Source of the DNA: Tillandsia leiboldiana
Taxonomy: Eukaryota > Streptophyta > Magnoliopsida > Poales > Bromeliaceae
Direction of reading: 5' to 3'
Length of the DNA stretch: 64,000 nucleotides
NCBI GenBank assembly: GCA_029204045.2
Contig: JAQNDB010000147.1
Location: 61,814 to 125,813 of the forward strand
Within the stretch, counting starts at the first letter, position 1. Each line of letters begins with the position of its first letter. Below the pieces are notes generated by a model. The model was not told the origin of the DNA. It was given only the letters and a program-made list of their open reading frames with translations, and made no database searches. A program made the position numbers and the translations under genes. Positions 22,873 through 34,297 of this stretch are shown piece after piece.

Positions 22873-23215
22873 ATGTTCCTCTTGGATTTTGCTACCATCC
22901 AAAATGCTATAGCCGGGTTTAGAGATTTAGTCCTATTATATCATTTATATATAGGACTAATCCAAATTCCGGGGGTGTCACATTCTTCCCCCCTTTAAGC
23001 CCTGACGTCCACGTCAGGCTCAAGCACACTCACAAGCACCAGGCGATGTGAGACTCGTCTCGCTAGCCTTAGCCGACCTTGTGAGGAGCTGCACTCCACT
23101 CACAACGGTCATTAGCCGGGAAGCCTCGCTCTACCCGCTAAATAACCCTGGCTCAGCCGAGACTCATCTCACATTTCCGGCTGGTGAATGGCTCTGATAC
23201 CAACTGTGACGCCCC

Positions 23216-23272
23216 ACTTCCCAGGGGGTCACCCATCCTAGAACTACTCTAGCTCTAGCACGCTTAACTCTC
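23216..23272 (-). ncRNA. 5S rRNA-like domain in right LTR of Cassandra
   Basis: Same sequence as the left copy, exactly 400 bases away. On the minus strand this is the copy in the 5' LTR, so it could drive polymerase III transcription into the element. Confidence 0.85.
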
Positions 23273-26200
23273 ATGTTCCTCTTGGATTTTGCTACCATCC
23301 AAAATGCTATAGCCGGGTTTAGAGATTTAGTCCTATTATATCATTTATATATAGGACTAATCCAAATTCCGGGGGTGTCACATAGCCTATAGTATATTAT
23401 GGCCCGAGATTTTATTCGAGCACCAAATCAAACAAGTAAGGGCACTATTTGATAGGTCTCGACGAGCTGGACGTCGTGGCGAAGTCCATTTCGTAATTCG
23501 ACGAACCGTTTGTCTCTAAATACGCGAAAAGTGTCGAAAAACCAATCTTTTCTATTAAAACTTATACTAATCATGGACCAAATGTTTTAGGACTTATTGT
23601 CTAGGGTCTCAGTGGTATTTTCAAGCTACAGTAGGGACCCTAGGGCTCTGGGTTGGCTATGTAAGGAGTTCTTTGCAATTTTGCAAAATATTGCATTAAA
23701 GCCAAACTTGGCTTTTGGTCTTCTTGGAGGGAGTACAATGGATCATGTTGGATTCCAAAGCGTCGAAACCTCTCTCTACTTCTTCAGTTGAAGCCCAGGA
23801 GTCCTGTGCTAAGCCAAGAGTCATCCCCCACAATCCCAATCCGAGAGTGAGAGAGGAAGAGAGAAGAATTGCCCAAGTTCTTCCAACTTGGTTCTTGTGA
23901 CCTCTGGAGTGTTCTCCTACGTCTTGAGATCGAGCCCGAGCTTGCTGGGTGGCTGCGCGACGCGGGGGAGGAGAATCGGCCGTTACCTTTCTTCTCCAAC
24001 TCCGGCAAAGGTGAGTTTCTTCCACCTTTGGTTTTTAGGCCTCAATACCTTAGGAAGTAGCCTCTATAGGTTGTAAGGATGATCCCTGTCGAGTCCTAGC
24101 CCTTGTGGTGGTCCCGGTTGCCGGCGGGAGAAGATTCTCGCCGGAAAGCTATCTTTGCTCCACCTCGGCCTAGTGATACAACCATTCGACCAAATGGAAA
24201 AGTAAAATGATGGAAAGAAACTATAGGAGTGGAGGATCATCTCCACCAAATTTGGTGGAGTTTGATCAAGAAACCGCACCGCAATCTCAAACCCTAATTT
24301 TCGGGTTTTTTTTCACCATGGCTGAGCTTTTTGCTCCGACGCCAGTGAGGTTCCTCGCTGCCGGGCACATGGTCGAGAAGCTTCCTGAGAATGAGAGAAG
24401 TTCAACCATGCCCTTGCATGGCATCCATGCAGCCCAAATACGGGGGTGCCATGGATGACCCGAGAATGGGTTCAAACCGCGGTGGCCGCCTTTCCGGTCG
24501 TCGCCGAAAGGTAAGTTAAGGTCGGGAAGTTTTCTGGGACCGAGAGAAACTTAGCCATGCCCTTGCATGGGCTCCATGCTATCGGGATAGAAATCCACCA
24601 TTATTGGTGGGAAGCTCGAAACCGAGCTTTGCCGCCGCCGTCGCCGCCGTGTCCTTGTCGCCGGGCATGGGTTCGGGTGCGTTCGTGGGGTTGTGAGGCA
24701 CCTTGTGGTGCAAGTGGTTGAGGCCCAGAACCCAGAAATAGCAAAATGCCATTGTTGGGTCTTTGAAGCTTGTGTGTTAGAAAAAGTGCCCACCACCTGT
24801 TTGATAAAATGCCCCAATGAACTCATGAGCAGATTTAGACATCCTGCAGAATATGAAAGTTGTTCCATACCTTTCCCTGAGCTCAATGCTCACTTTAGAT
24901 CGAAAGTTGTCTGTGTGGAAATGTGTGTGCGGCATTGTTGTAGAGTTAGAGAGCAAAGGGTTTGGATCTACTTGATCCAGCAGATTTTGGGTTGCAAAAG
25001 AGCAAGCCCTTGTGTCCTGGTACTGTCCAGAGGTGAATACTCCAAATTATTTTGAATTTGCACAAGTAGGTTTAAAGTTTTTGCACTATTAAGCTCTATG
25101 TTGGTTGAATGGCCATGGGTCTGTTTGGTGCAGTTTGCGAAGTCGCGACAGTGAGCTCCTGGCTATTTTGGGGTCACTAGACGCGATGCTCACCTTAGTT
25201 TTCAGTTTGGTTTAGCCATAGAAATAAAATTTGCTATAAGCCTATGTTAGTATAGTAAGTCATGGCCCGAAGTTTTTCTCAGGTTCCGTGCTGCTGAAAA
25301 TTGGTGAGCACGGTGTCCAGCAAGTCGAGGGTCACCTACTGAGGGTGACGGTTCATAAAAATAATGTCCCGATTAAGAGAACGAGCGAAAACGACTCTCA
25401 AATTGCTATAAAAGTGCGATTTTTGGAAACCCTAGGGGTCTAAACGCAATTGTAGCCTCATGTACTGTCTCGGGCAGTGTGTATATAATCTCTAAGCTTT
25501 TCGTTAGGGATCCAACGTGTGGTGACCTGGATCTCTGCAGGGCTACTACAGTATGACCAGCAGCTTCTGGAGGCTTACGTGGTGTGTCGGTGGTGTTCGT
25601 GCACAATTTGGACACAAGTGATGGACTTCGGGCTTAAAATAGATCGCGTGAGTGATCGGAGGACCCCGTCGGATGTTTAGAAGTGGTTTCGCGCGAAGGG
25701 GATATTAAAATTGGACTCAGCGCGAAGTTTGGACCAAAGAACACCTTTCCGGAAGCCTTCGGCAAATTTTAGAGTTGGAATTAGGAAAATCGGACATCGG
25801 ATTTGGATTCAGCGCGCGAAAACGATGAAAATGGACTATTCACTTGTATTTTTCGGAGCTCGGATGACGCGCACGGATTTCGAGGCTTTAGGCACTTTTT
25901 CGGAGGCCGGGGTCAGCGTCGGCGGCGGCGTGCGCTCGGGCAGGCGGCGGGCGACCGCGGGCAGGCACGCGGGCGCGGGCAGGCGCTCGGGCAGGCGCGT
26001 GGGGGGCGCGGGCAGGCGCGCGGTCCATGGGCCTGCGTGCACCGGAGGCGGGCCACGTGGCGTGACGCGAGTGGTCGGTGTTGTGGACCGGGTCCACGAG
26101 GCATGTGGAGGCCAGCCTCGGGGCGCGTGCGTGAAGAGGCGCAGGCGGCGTCGCAGGCGCGCACGTGGGGCTGGCAGGCGGCGTTGACCGCGTTTCCCGC

Positions 26201-26413
26201 GCGTGGGCGCGCCACGCGTCAGCTCCTGCGCGGGCCACGCGGCGCTTGGCGAATGGCTGGAGCGGCTGTCGCCTGTTCGGAGGCGACGTGGCAAGCTCTG
26301 GAGGATTCGGGCGCTGAGGAAGGGGCGCGGCGGGTGCACTGTTGGCGCCCGGAAATTTCCGGGCGCTCGAGAAATTGGGCCCAAAACTGCTCTTTCTCCC
26401 TGGATTTTCAGCC

Positions 26414-26421
26414 TATAAATA
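26414..26421 (+). promoter_or_regulatory. TATA box of 5' LTR B
   Basis: TATAAATA in AGCCTATAAATAGGCT, conserved in the 3' LTR at 41099-41106 and in LTR F. Confidence 0.75.
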
Positions 26422-27987
26422 GGCTTTGGGCTGGGCCTATGCGAGAGTTTTGGCATTTCTGGGAGCTCCCCCTTGTGCAGACCACTTCACCATTCTCCCC
26501 TCGACTCTTTAATGGATTTTCGGGATTTTTGGAGAGCGCGCCATCGGCGGTTACTGCGACGCGGCGCACATCGACGCACCTTGGATTTTTGGCTTTTACC
26601 GTCGCTCTTCAGTCCGCGAGGCACACCTGATCACCCCGATGGAATTTTGGACCGATTTTCATGGCAGCGCGTTCACGAGAGGTAAGGCTTCGTTTTCCGT
26701 GTTGATCGCTTCTCCTCTTTTCAAGTTTTCGGCAATGATCCCGAGGTGTTTCTGTGACCCCTTTTCTGCTGCGAGATTTTGGACAGCGGAGGCTTGTTGA
26801 TTTTCTATCTCGACCTACGAGCATCGGAATGAGGCGTTTAAGGACTCGATTGACATCTACTCTTCGAGTGGAACGTGCTCATATTTTTATTGGATTTTTC
26901 TGAGGAATTTTCGAAGGTGAGATTTAAGCTTCTTTGGGGTTGTATCCCGCAGTTTTGCAGTATTGTGGATTACCGGCGCCCCGCGTTGTTTAATTTGTAT
27001 CTTGGCCTACAGGTGTCGGAACGGGGCGTATAAATACTTGTTTTGGGGCTACTCGTCGCGAGGATCGCAACCGTGAATTTTCTGGATTTTTCAAAGGCCG
27101 TTCTGCAGGTGAAAATTGCACATCTTCGGGGCTGGTTTCAGCAGATGGTGTATACTTGGATATTTTAGCACTTAGTGTAACTTTGGACCTTTTGTTGTAC
27201 CCAGGAGGGTTCGGCGGAGCACTGCTAGGAGCCGAGGTTTGCGCTACATGTACCGTGGGTACGGGTTCAGCGGATTGTGTGTGCAAGTGGCCACGCTCTT
27301 CACCGAGCCCAGGTTTGCCTTGGATTGAGCATTTCAGGTGGGTAGGCTTAATCTGGTAACTGCATAAGGTTTTTATATTATGGGGGATGTAGGTGCACTT
27401 GTGGGAATGTCACCCCTCCATGACTGATAGCATGCATGTTTAATGTACAACCCATATTTAGCATCAAGAGGAAAAGCTTGAAGAATGACCTAGATCATGT
27501 GGTTATTGTACGGGTTTATTCATTAGCTTACTTGTGTGAGATTGGTACAGCATAGTAGGAACATTTTAGCATGCTTTGCTATTATATGTTTCACCCTCTT
27601 TTATCGCTTCTGAGGACAAAAGCATGCTTGTATGGACATGTAGTTAGGCCATCTTTTATTGCTACACTACTTATTGGAACTTGACTTAGGAGAAACCATG
27701 CTTTTCCTTTCTCCTTCTTTGTTAGTCAGGTGGTCAGTGTTGCTCGGGTTCGAGCAGGGATCTGGGTAGTGTAGTCGGGACTTGGTGTCTGGGACAGGTC
27801 GGATTAGTTGTGGGGCTTTGCGGCAACCGCGGATATTGGGCGGTTGACCAGATATTTATTTATGCACCAGATTGGGTATCTGAATTCTCTAGTGGACAGA
27901 GTTTTCCACTTTGATCATAGTCTTGATCAAAGTCCTGCTATACAGAGATACTTTACTCGTGTGGGTCGCTCCCCTCGAGTGCCACTC

Positions 27988-28163
27988 TTTAGTTTCCGAT
28001 CGGACGGTTTAGATGTCGATCTGTTACTTACTTTAGTTTCCGATCGGACGGTTTAGATGCCGATCTGTTACTTACTTTAGTTTCCGATCGGACGGTTTAG
28101 ATGCCGATCTGTTACTTACTTTAGTTTCCGATCGGACGGTTTAGATGCCGATCTGTTACTTAC
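27988..28163 (+). repeat. 44-bp tandem repeat, four copies
   Basis: TTTAGTTTCCGATCGGACGG starts at 27988, 28032, 28076 and 28120. Copies are almost identical, the first with one change (GTCGAT for GCCGAT). The unit contains the palindrome CCGATCGG. Confidence 0.95.
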
Positions 28164-28420
28164 TTTCGGATGCGGGCTATGTGGGCCGATCCCGCGGTTT
28201 TGAGCCATGTGTGCAGATTCCGCTGAGCAGGCAATGCCAGTTTTACTGGTGGCACCAGATTGGGTTTATTACAGATATTCGCTTTATTGTTGCACTCGTG
28301 TCAGGGGGGGACCGAGTGAAGTCTAGTAGATGTGTCTAGACCAGTGCTAGTGTTGTCGGGAACCGTTTGGGGATCGATGGTTGTCCCAAGGTCATTGTGA
28401 GTTGTTGATCGTTGTACGAG

Positions 28421-28622
28421 AGGCATAGGCAGGCATAGGCAGGCATAGCAGGCATAGCAGGCATAGGCAGGCATGGCAGGCATAGGCAGGCATGAGCAGG
28501 CATGGCAGGCATAGCAGGCATAGGCAGGCATAGCAGGCATAGCAGACATAGGCAGGCATGGCAGGCATGGCAGGCATAGCAGGCATAGGCAGGCATGGCA
28601 GGCATAGCAGGCATAGAGGCAT
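28421..28622. repeat. GGCATAGCA/GGCATAGGCA minisatellite
   Basis: About 200 bases built from GGCAT(A/G)GCA and GGCATAGGCA units of 9-10 bases. The frame MPAMPAYACYAC on the minus strand is a repeat artefact. Confidence 0.9.
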
Positions 28623-28734
28623 GATAGCTGTTGCGAGGCTCCAGCTTCCTTATTTCAGTCTTTACGGCTTTGGTTAGTTATTGTCTTTTGGGGACTTAGT
28701 GGGCAGACCGTCGGGTCCGGCGGTGGCACTACAC

Positions 28735-29335
28735 CAATACTGGCTTTTAGCGGCACTTTAAACTGCCGGGAAACATCAAAAAAGTGCCGGTAATTATTTT
28801 TCCCGGCATTTGTTTGCGGCAGTTTAAAGTGCCGGCGAAAACTCCGTCGGCAATTCTTTTACCGGCACTTATATCAAACCGCCGGCATAGAAGGTAAAGC
28901 CGACGCTTTAAACCGCCAGCAAAACGATCGACATTGCCAGCAAAATAATCTATTCTGGCACTCAAAACCGCCAGCATATCCCATTTTAGTGGCACTTACA
29001 AGTGCCAGCAAAACGATCTATTCCGGCACTCCAAACCGCCAGCATATCCCATTTTAGTGGCACTTACAAGTGCTAGGAAAACAATCTATTCCGGCACTTT
29101 TAGCTGCCAGCATTTCTCATTTTAGTGGCACTTACAAATGCCAGGAAAACGACGGCAAATGATCTATTCCGGCACTCCAAACCGCCAGCATTTTCTATTT
29201 TAGTGGCACTTACAAGTGCCAGGAAAACAATCTATTCCGGCACTCCAAACCGCCAGCATATCCCATTTTTAGTGGCACTCAAAAGTGCCAGCAAAACAAT
29301 TTTTTAGTGGCACACATTAGTGCCAAAATAATTTT
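28735..29335. repeat. Left subterminal repeats of the CACTA element
   Basis: Units of about 67-79 bases with TTTTAGTGGCACTTACAAG followed by TGCCAGCAAAAC and CCGGCACTCCAAACCGCC. TTTTAGTGGCACTTA starts near 28982, 29051, 29120 and 29199, with a diverged copy near 29266. Such subterminal motifs are known transposase binding sites in CACTA elements. Confidence 0.85.
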
Positions 29336-30228
29336 AAAATTAGTTTTTTTCCAATTAATTATCCCAACAAAAAAGTGTCGGCAAATGGAATTAAAACGGT
29401 CGGCAAATAAATCTATATCCTAACAAAAAAAAAATGCCGGCTCAGAGAGAATTTTTTATTCATTTTTATAATTAGCAATAAAGTAATAATTTAATTAGGT
29501 AAAATAATTATTTCATATCAACACAGAAGATTCTGAAAGATATTTAAAAACATGCAAATGACTACAATTAAGCACAATAAATTTGAGTCATAGGTAAAAT
29601 ACCATCAATTTATAAAATTTCAAGAATATATCATCTAATCAATATCCATAATAGACAAAAAATACCATCAATTTAATTAATTGCAACAAAAAAATTATAT
29701 CAGCATATATACTTCAAATACATATTTGAGTCATATATAGACAAAATGAAGGAAAGGAGATCGACATTGCAATTAGTCACCAGATTACTTCTCCTTAACT
29801 AATCAAACCTGCATGAGAAAAAAAAAAAATCTATTAGGCGACTGTGAAACAACAAAAATTGTAGATGTATAAATTTGAGCGCAAACAAGATTTGGATATT
29901 GTTTTTTCGACAGATTTATAGTTAACAAGTGTAACATCTTTATAACTTCAAAATGGAGAATCAATATGTCATCACAATCCACAAATCTACTTTGCAGTTT
30001 CTATATGGTGGGGCCAGCAAACAAAAAGCGAAGGCAAGCAAATCCTCAAGCATAAACATCAATAGCATAAGCTAAATGAGATTGAAACATAGAAAACATA
30101 ATCAAGATTCAAGAAATGCAAATGTAGATGGAAGCCATACAAGTTCCATATTTTCTCCTATGTCATAAAAAGTGAGAGCAGCATGTGAAAAGTGGTAGAC
30201 AAAAATAAATATTGAAAATAAACATTAC
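29336..30228. other. AT-rich CACTA interior, no gene recognised
   Basis: AT-rich sequence between the subterminal repeats and the last recognisable NUP188 exon. No coding region was identified. It may include NUP188 intron sequence or a transposon 3' region. Confidence 0.5.
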
Positions 30229-30912
30229 CGTAAGCAAACCAGTATTACATTCCGGGAGAGACGAAAGCAAGCAAAGAAAAACTGCCCATGCAAGAATTAA
30301 AGGCCCTGATTCCCTAAATTCCAAGTCAGAGAGACTAGATACTTCAGCATCCATCTCTTGAACATCTGACAGTGAAAAAGCAGAAAAGCCTTGCCTGATG
30401 CATACCATGAAATGTAAGTCAGCACTGGGAACTCAACTGCCTATCAGCATTGGAAAAAAAACCATGTATAGCAGATCTACAATAGAAGCAAAATATCATA
30501 AGATTCATCACGACCTGAAAGGCACATCATCATGAACCATTTGGAGAAGATTTTCCAAGTCCAAAGTTTCAATCAGAATTAGCAGTAGTTGAGCTTTTGC
30601 ATAGCAGAAAGAATTTATTGCTTCAACAGATACAGCTAGCTTTCCAACATCAAATGAACCACTTAGCATACCCTGTAAAAAATGTATTTCAAGAGTAGTG
30701 TAAATAATTTTCAAAATAAAGGCAACATAAAAATGAAAGTCCACACAATTTTTTTAAAAAAATTTATTATTATAATGCATACCTTGAAAATCGAAAATAA
30801 GGTCTTCCATTGGCCAACATTACAGGTAGTGAAGTTATCGTAAAAAGTAAGGAACAAAATGTCCAAAATTAAATTGTCTTCAATTAACATTTCTTCCACC
30901 CATAATTGTGTG
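30229..30912 (-). pseudogene. NUP188: Captured NUP188 (nucleoporin) gene fragment, three exons
   Basis: Exon a (about 30912-30783) reads EDNLILDILFLTFYDNF and ends AAG|GTATGC. Exon b (30672-30515) has acceptor ACAG|GG and donor CAG|GTCG and reads KAQLLLILIETLDLENLL. Exon c (30394-30229) reads FSLSDVQEMDAEVSSL and GPLILAWAVFLCLLSSLPE. Phases fit: 0 between a and b, and a codon split AG|G between b and c. I recognise this as plant NUP188, a scaffold nucleoporin of the inner ring of the nuclear pore. Only a small central part is present, so it cannot work as a nucleoporin. Introns are kept, so capture was at the DNA level. The NUP188 identity comes from memory of the family and has not been searched. 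Confidence 0.75.
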
Positions 30913-31459
30913 ATTTCAGCTTATAGTAGTTTGACTGAGATCCAAAATGGTAGTAATTATTACCATCTGACAGCCTGTCCAGTCTCTAGGACATGCAGAG
31001 TATGTAATTATTGACCTGCCTAGCTCTATATTGGACTCTCAACTATATATCAATATTCAACAGCAGCACTTTCATTTTTTCCTTCTTTAATAACTTACTA
31101 TGGAAGAGAACAACGCAGCGGCATAGTACATTTCAAACAAACAGTCTATAAAACAAGTAATCAGATCTGTGACCAAGTCAGCAGGGAATCAACTATCAAG
31201 TGACGGTATCCTCTGATTCTCTATTTTTTCAGTCTCTGTTGAAGCATATTTCTGCCCAAAAAAGCTCAGAGTTTCCTAACTTGCAGAGCATGAAATATTG
31301 AACCATATTTCAGACCAGAACTATTAGATGATTATAGCACTTTTTAAGTATCTGACACTGAAAGGCAAAGTAAGCAAGCACAAGGAGAAGCTGTGTCATA
31401 TTATGGAGCTTGAGATAAGTTGGTAGATACTTTTTTCAGGTGATTCCTAGGAAAATTAC

Positions 31460-31667
31460 CTTCCAGTGACCACTGACCAACTCCATCCGCTACACCTAAC
31501 GAGTTTTTACATGCCATAAAGTAGGCATCTTCTCCACCGGTCAATGCCTGAAATTACTATCCCATGTTACTCACACACGAAAAATATCAATGCCATGAAA
31601 TAGTACTCATAATTGTAACTTAGTAGTCAGAATAATATATTACCTTTGAAGGATGAGGTAGCACTGC
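31460..31667 (-). pseudogene. Captured PP2C-type protein phosphatase fragment, two exons
   Basis: Exon 1 (31667-31644) ends VLPHPSK with donor AAAG|GTAATA. Exon 2 (31547-31460) starts after TTCAG and reads GGEDAYFMACKNSLGVADG then VGQWSLE, with donor GAAG|GTAATT. Phase is 0 between them. GGEDAYF and GVADGVGQW are typical of the plant PP2C group related to PP2C55/BIPP2C1. The GED and DG acidic residues would bind the metal ions of the active site. The fragment breaks off abruptly at 31667/31668, where the A-family LTR block begins. It is too short to be an enzyme. Confidence 0.78.
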
Positions 31668-32400
31668 GGCGAAATGACCTGTAACATATTTTAAATATGA
31701 TTACAGTCGAGTTCGGTGCGTTTCGGACCGACGCGAAGTGCATCGGGTCGAAAAGTGAGTTGAAGTTCAAGGATTTAGCGAATTTTAGAAATTCTGATTT
31801 TTGTTATCGGCAAGCTTTTTCGAGGGCCTATTTTGAAGACTTAGAGTAGTCAAAAAATTAAAAAGAAATCGTGAGGTGTCTCAGAAAAGTCTGCTGATTA
31901 AAAGGGATGAAGTGCCGAGGTGAGAGATTGAAAGAAAATAGGAGAACGAAGCGAAGCAAAATGCTTTAAGAATTCTGAAACTGCAGTTTATGCTGATGCA
32001 GTTTATCGCAAAGCTTTTTCGGAGCCCTATTCCGAGGGCTTAGAGCAGCCCAAAAATTAAAAAAAAATCGTGGGGAGTTTAAAAAAAAATTGTAGAATAA
32101 AGGGAAGAAGAAAAATTATAATTTTGATTTTCCAGTTGGCGGCAAAACGCAGATGAAAAGATCCTGCCGATAACAAAAATCAGAATTTCTGAAATTCGCT
32201 AATTCCTTGAACTTCAACTCACTTTTCGACCCGATGCACTTCGCGTTGGTCCGAAACGCACCGAACTCGACTGTAATCATATTTAAAATATGTTACAGGT
32301 CATTTCGCCGCATTTCGCCATTTTGCAAATTCGGCGAACGGGAACTTAAGCTTTGCAATTTAAAGCTTAAAAAACTCTCAATTCCAACCTAATTACAACC
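31668..32400. repeat. A-family LTR fragment with inverted duplication inside the CACTA element
   Basis: The stretch 31668-32165 resembles about 845-1520 of LTR A (GATTACAGTCGAGTTCGGTG, AAATCGTG, CTGAAACTGCAG). Then 32166-32310 is the near-perfect reverse complement of 31668-31811, giving arms of about 145 bases around a 355-base loop. It continues inverted to about 32400, matching 765-845 of LTR A. A transcript through it would form a long hairpin. Confidence 0.85.
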
Positions 32401-32414
32401 TAAAAAAATTGTCA

Positions 32415-32705
32415 AGCAGCAGCTTGAGCAGCTGCTTGTGCTGCTTGAGCTGCTGCTGCTGCTCAAGCAGCCAGCAGCAGCTGCTTGTGTTGCTTGAGCT
32501 GCTGCTGCTGCTCAAGCAGCTGAGCAGCCAGCAGCAGCTGCAGCAGCCAGCAGCTGCTTGTGCTGCTTGAGCTGCTGCTGCTCAAGCAGCAGCTGCTGCT
32601 CAAGCAGCTGCTTGAGCAGCAGCTGCTGCTGCTGCTGCTCAAGCAGCTGCTCAAGCTGCTGCTTGAGCAACAGCAGAAGCTGCTGCTCAAGCAGCAGCTG
32701 GCTGG
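32415..32705. repeat. CAG/CTG-rich block with CTTGAGCAGCTG units in the CACTA element
   Basis: About 290 bases of GCAGCAG, CTGCTG and CTCAAGCAGCTG/CAGCTGCTTGAG words, self-complementary on many scales. Similar in nature to 1978-2412 of LTR A and lying next to other A-family sequence, so it probably arrived with it. Confidence 0.85.
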
Positions 32706-33410
32706 TTTTGTTTCTTTTTTTTTTCAGAAATTTCTCAACAATCAAAGCAAAATAAAATCGTTAGGATACTTCTCTTTAAATAATTCATAATTCGTATATG
32801 TATTGCTCATAATTCGTATATGCATTGTTCTAATAAAAAGCTTGCACGAAGCAAACACAAATTAAACAACAGTTGATACAATAAAATTCACCAAACCAAC
32901 AATAACCAATTTTCAGAATTCCAGGATCTGAAAATACAAGAACAAAGTTTACTATTTATTTTCATGCATCAACATCATGGATCCTATTCTAAACAATTTT
33001 CAGCAATCAGCGTCAGAAAAAGTCCAAATACTGAACAGTAAAATAACTAACCAAACCAACAAGAGCTTATACATCTCTCACTAAGCCTCCAGAACAAATT
33101 CACAATATTAAAGAGAATAATAACCAACAAGAAACAAGCACATTTCAAGTAAAGGGCTTGTCTGAAGCTCAGGGTAACTGTTTGTTCTCAAATGTCTAAC
33201 CTGGTAATTCAGGAATTTTATCAAAAGCTAGACCAAGCAGCACTTTTTAAACATTGTCATATTCGAGAGAATGCAGGAAACAAATAGATCGTGGTAAATC
33301 GCCACAACGAGAACAAAGGAAACAAAGAGTATTACAAGTCATAATTCAGAAATTAAATTACAGAGTTCCAAGTACCAGAAGGCGGTCTCCTAATGTTGAT
33401 TGCTTCTTTG

Positions 33411-33469
<59 letters not shown>

Positions 33470-34297
33470 GATTGAAGTGCCGTCTGTGCCGAGCGACATT
33501 CACCCCGAACTGTTACTCATATTATCATGCAGCAAAGTTGAAGTACCAATCAAATAATGTAAAGCAAAATAATAAATCGACTCCTCTTTTGTACGCCCAT
33601 TGGAAACCAAAAGTGTTGTTTACTCAAAATAAATAAATTAAATAAATAGCACCACTAGTCCCCCTCCTATTCTTAGCCCACTTTTGTTTTAGTTCTCAAA
33701 CTTTCTAAGTTCCACAGTGAAGGAACAAATATTTAAAGTGTTTCACTTTTTGTTAAAAATTGAACAGTTAAATTAAAGGTAAGATATGATGCAAGGGCCT
33801 ATGAAGACAAGTATTACCAAAAAAAAAAAAAAAAAAAAAACTACCAAATTCTCAAGTAAAACTTAACTATTCAATTTGCAACGGTCATTATGAGTGTCGC
33901 TCTATAATTTTGAAATTATCTACAAAAGTTTTATGCTTAGTGCTATAACCGCTATATATATATATATTTATATATAGGAAAATGCTCATTTACTGCTAGT
34001 ACAAAGAAGAGCCTGGGCCAACTAAATCTATTTCGTGAGGTACAACAACTCAATAATAAAGCGACTCCTCTTTTGCAATTTGGTTTAAATGGTAAGCAGA
34101 AAGTGAACCATACGACCCATGCATAACCAACTAAAGATTTTAACTATAGTCAGCATTCAAAGTATCTAAGTCCACTCATCAGGGCATGATTACCTTCACC
34201 TATTGTTAGGATATGGTTATATATTAACAATATTAAGCTTAAAAGAAAGAGGGAAAAAAAAAGAGCTAAAGATCAAGCATCAAAAGTTATTGAAATC
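32706..34297. other. AT-rich CACTA interior with TA microsatellite
   Basis: Mostly AT-rich and non-coding. It contains a TA run (33415-33467) and an A run near 33821. On the minus strand near 33235-33200, LLGLAFDKIPELP followed by a GT donor could be one more captured exon, but this is weak. Confidence 0.45.

Larger units (their letters stand above)
22805..23382 (-). mobile_element. Cassandra TRIM retrotransposon with 5S rRNA-like LTRs
   Basis: A complete 578-bp miniature LTR element on the minus strand. The 178-bp LTRs (22805-22982 and 23205-23382) look identical by eye. The interior is 222 bp. The primer site TGGTATCAGAGC is at 23202-23191, and a purine tract (minus of CTTCCCCCCCTTTAA) abuts the left LTR. 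The target duplication is TAGCC (22800-22804 and 23383-23387). On the minus strand each LTR has AGTTAAGCGTGCT and GGATGGGTGACC followed by CTGGGAAGT, matching the A box and C box region of plant 5S rRNA. That is the defining mark of Cassandra. It encodes no protein and depends on other elements. It lies inside LTR G. Confidence 0.93.
22349..25517 (+). repeat. Element G: partial LTR of the C family
   Basis: Blocks match the reverse complement of the LTR of C. Examples are CTGACGGTCGGATCTTCCA, GCAATGGCACTGACAGAATTT, and AC(A/G)AGCTGGACGTCGTGGCG-like and TTTGCAATTTTGCAAA-like blocks. It begins TGTAGTAACC at 22349 and is cut at 25517 by element B. Its remaining part must be right of the window. 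It also carries a Cassandra TRIM. The GC-rich parts (about 24090-24680) yield only shadow frames. No gene seen. Confidence 0.7.
25518..28726 (+). repeat. 5' LTR of B, first part
   Basis: Runs from the LTR start to the CACTA insertion point. It contains a GC-rich stretch (25900-26360), a TATA box within AGCCTATAAATAGGCT, a 44-bp tandem repeat and a GGCAT-rich array. The last three bases (TGG) are one copy of the CACTA target duplication. Long frames in the GC-rich part exist on both strands and are not genes. Confidence 0.88.

Noticed and set aside
22816..23272. True 5S rRNA genes
   Set aside because: Only the promoter-proximal part is similar, with several changes, and it sits in LTRs of a TRIM with primer site and target duplication.
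28301..28622. MPAMPAYACYAC repeat protein on the minus strand
   Set aside because: Direct product of a 9-10 base minisatellite; no start context and no relation to known proteins.
28421..28622. CRISPR-like array
   Set aside because: Repeats are short, contiguous and irregular without unique spacers, and the DNA is from a plant nucleus.
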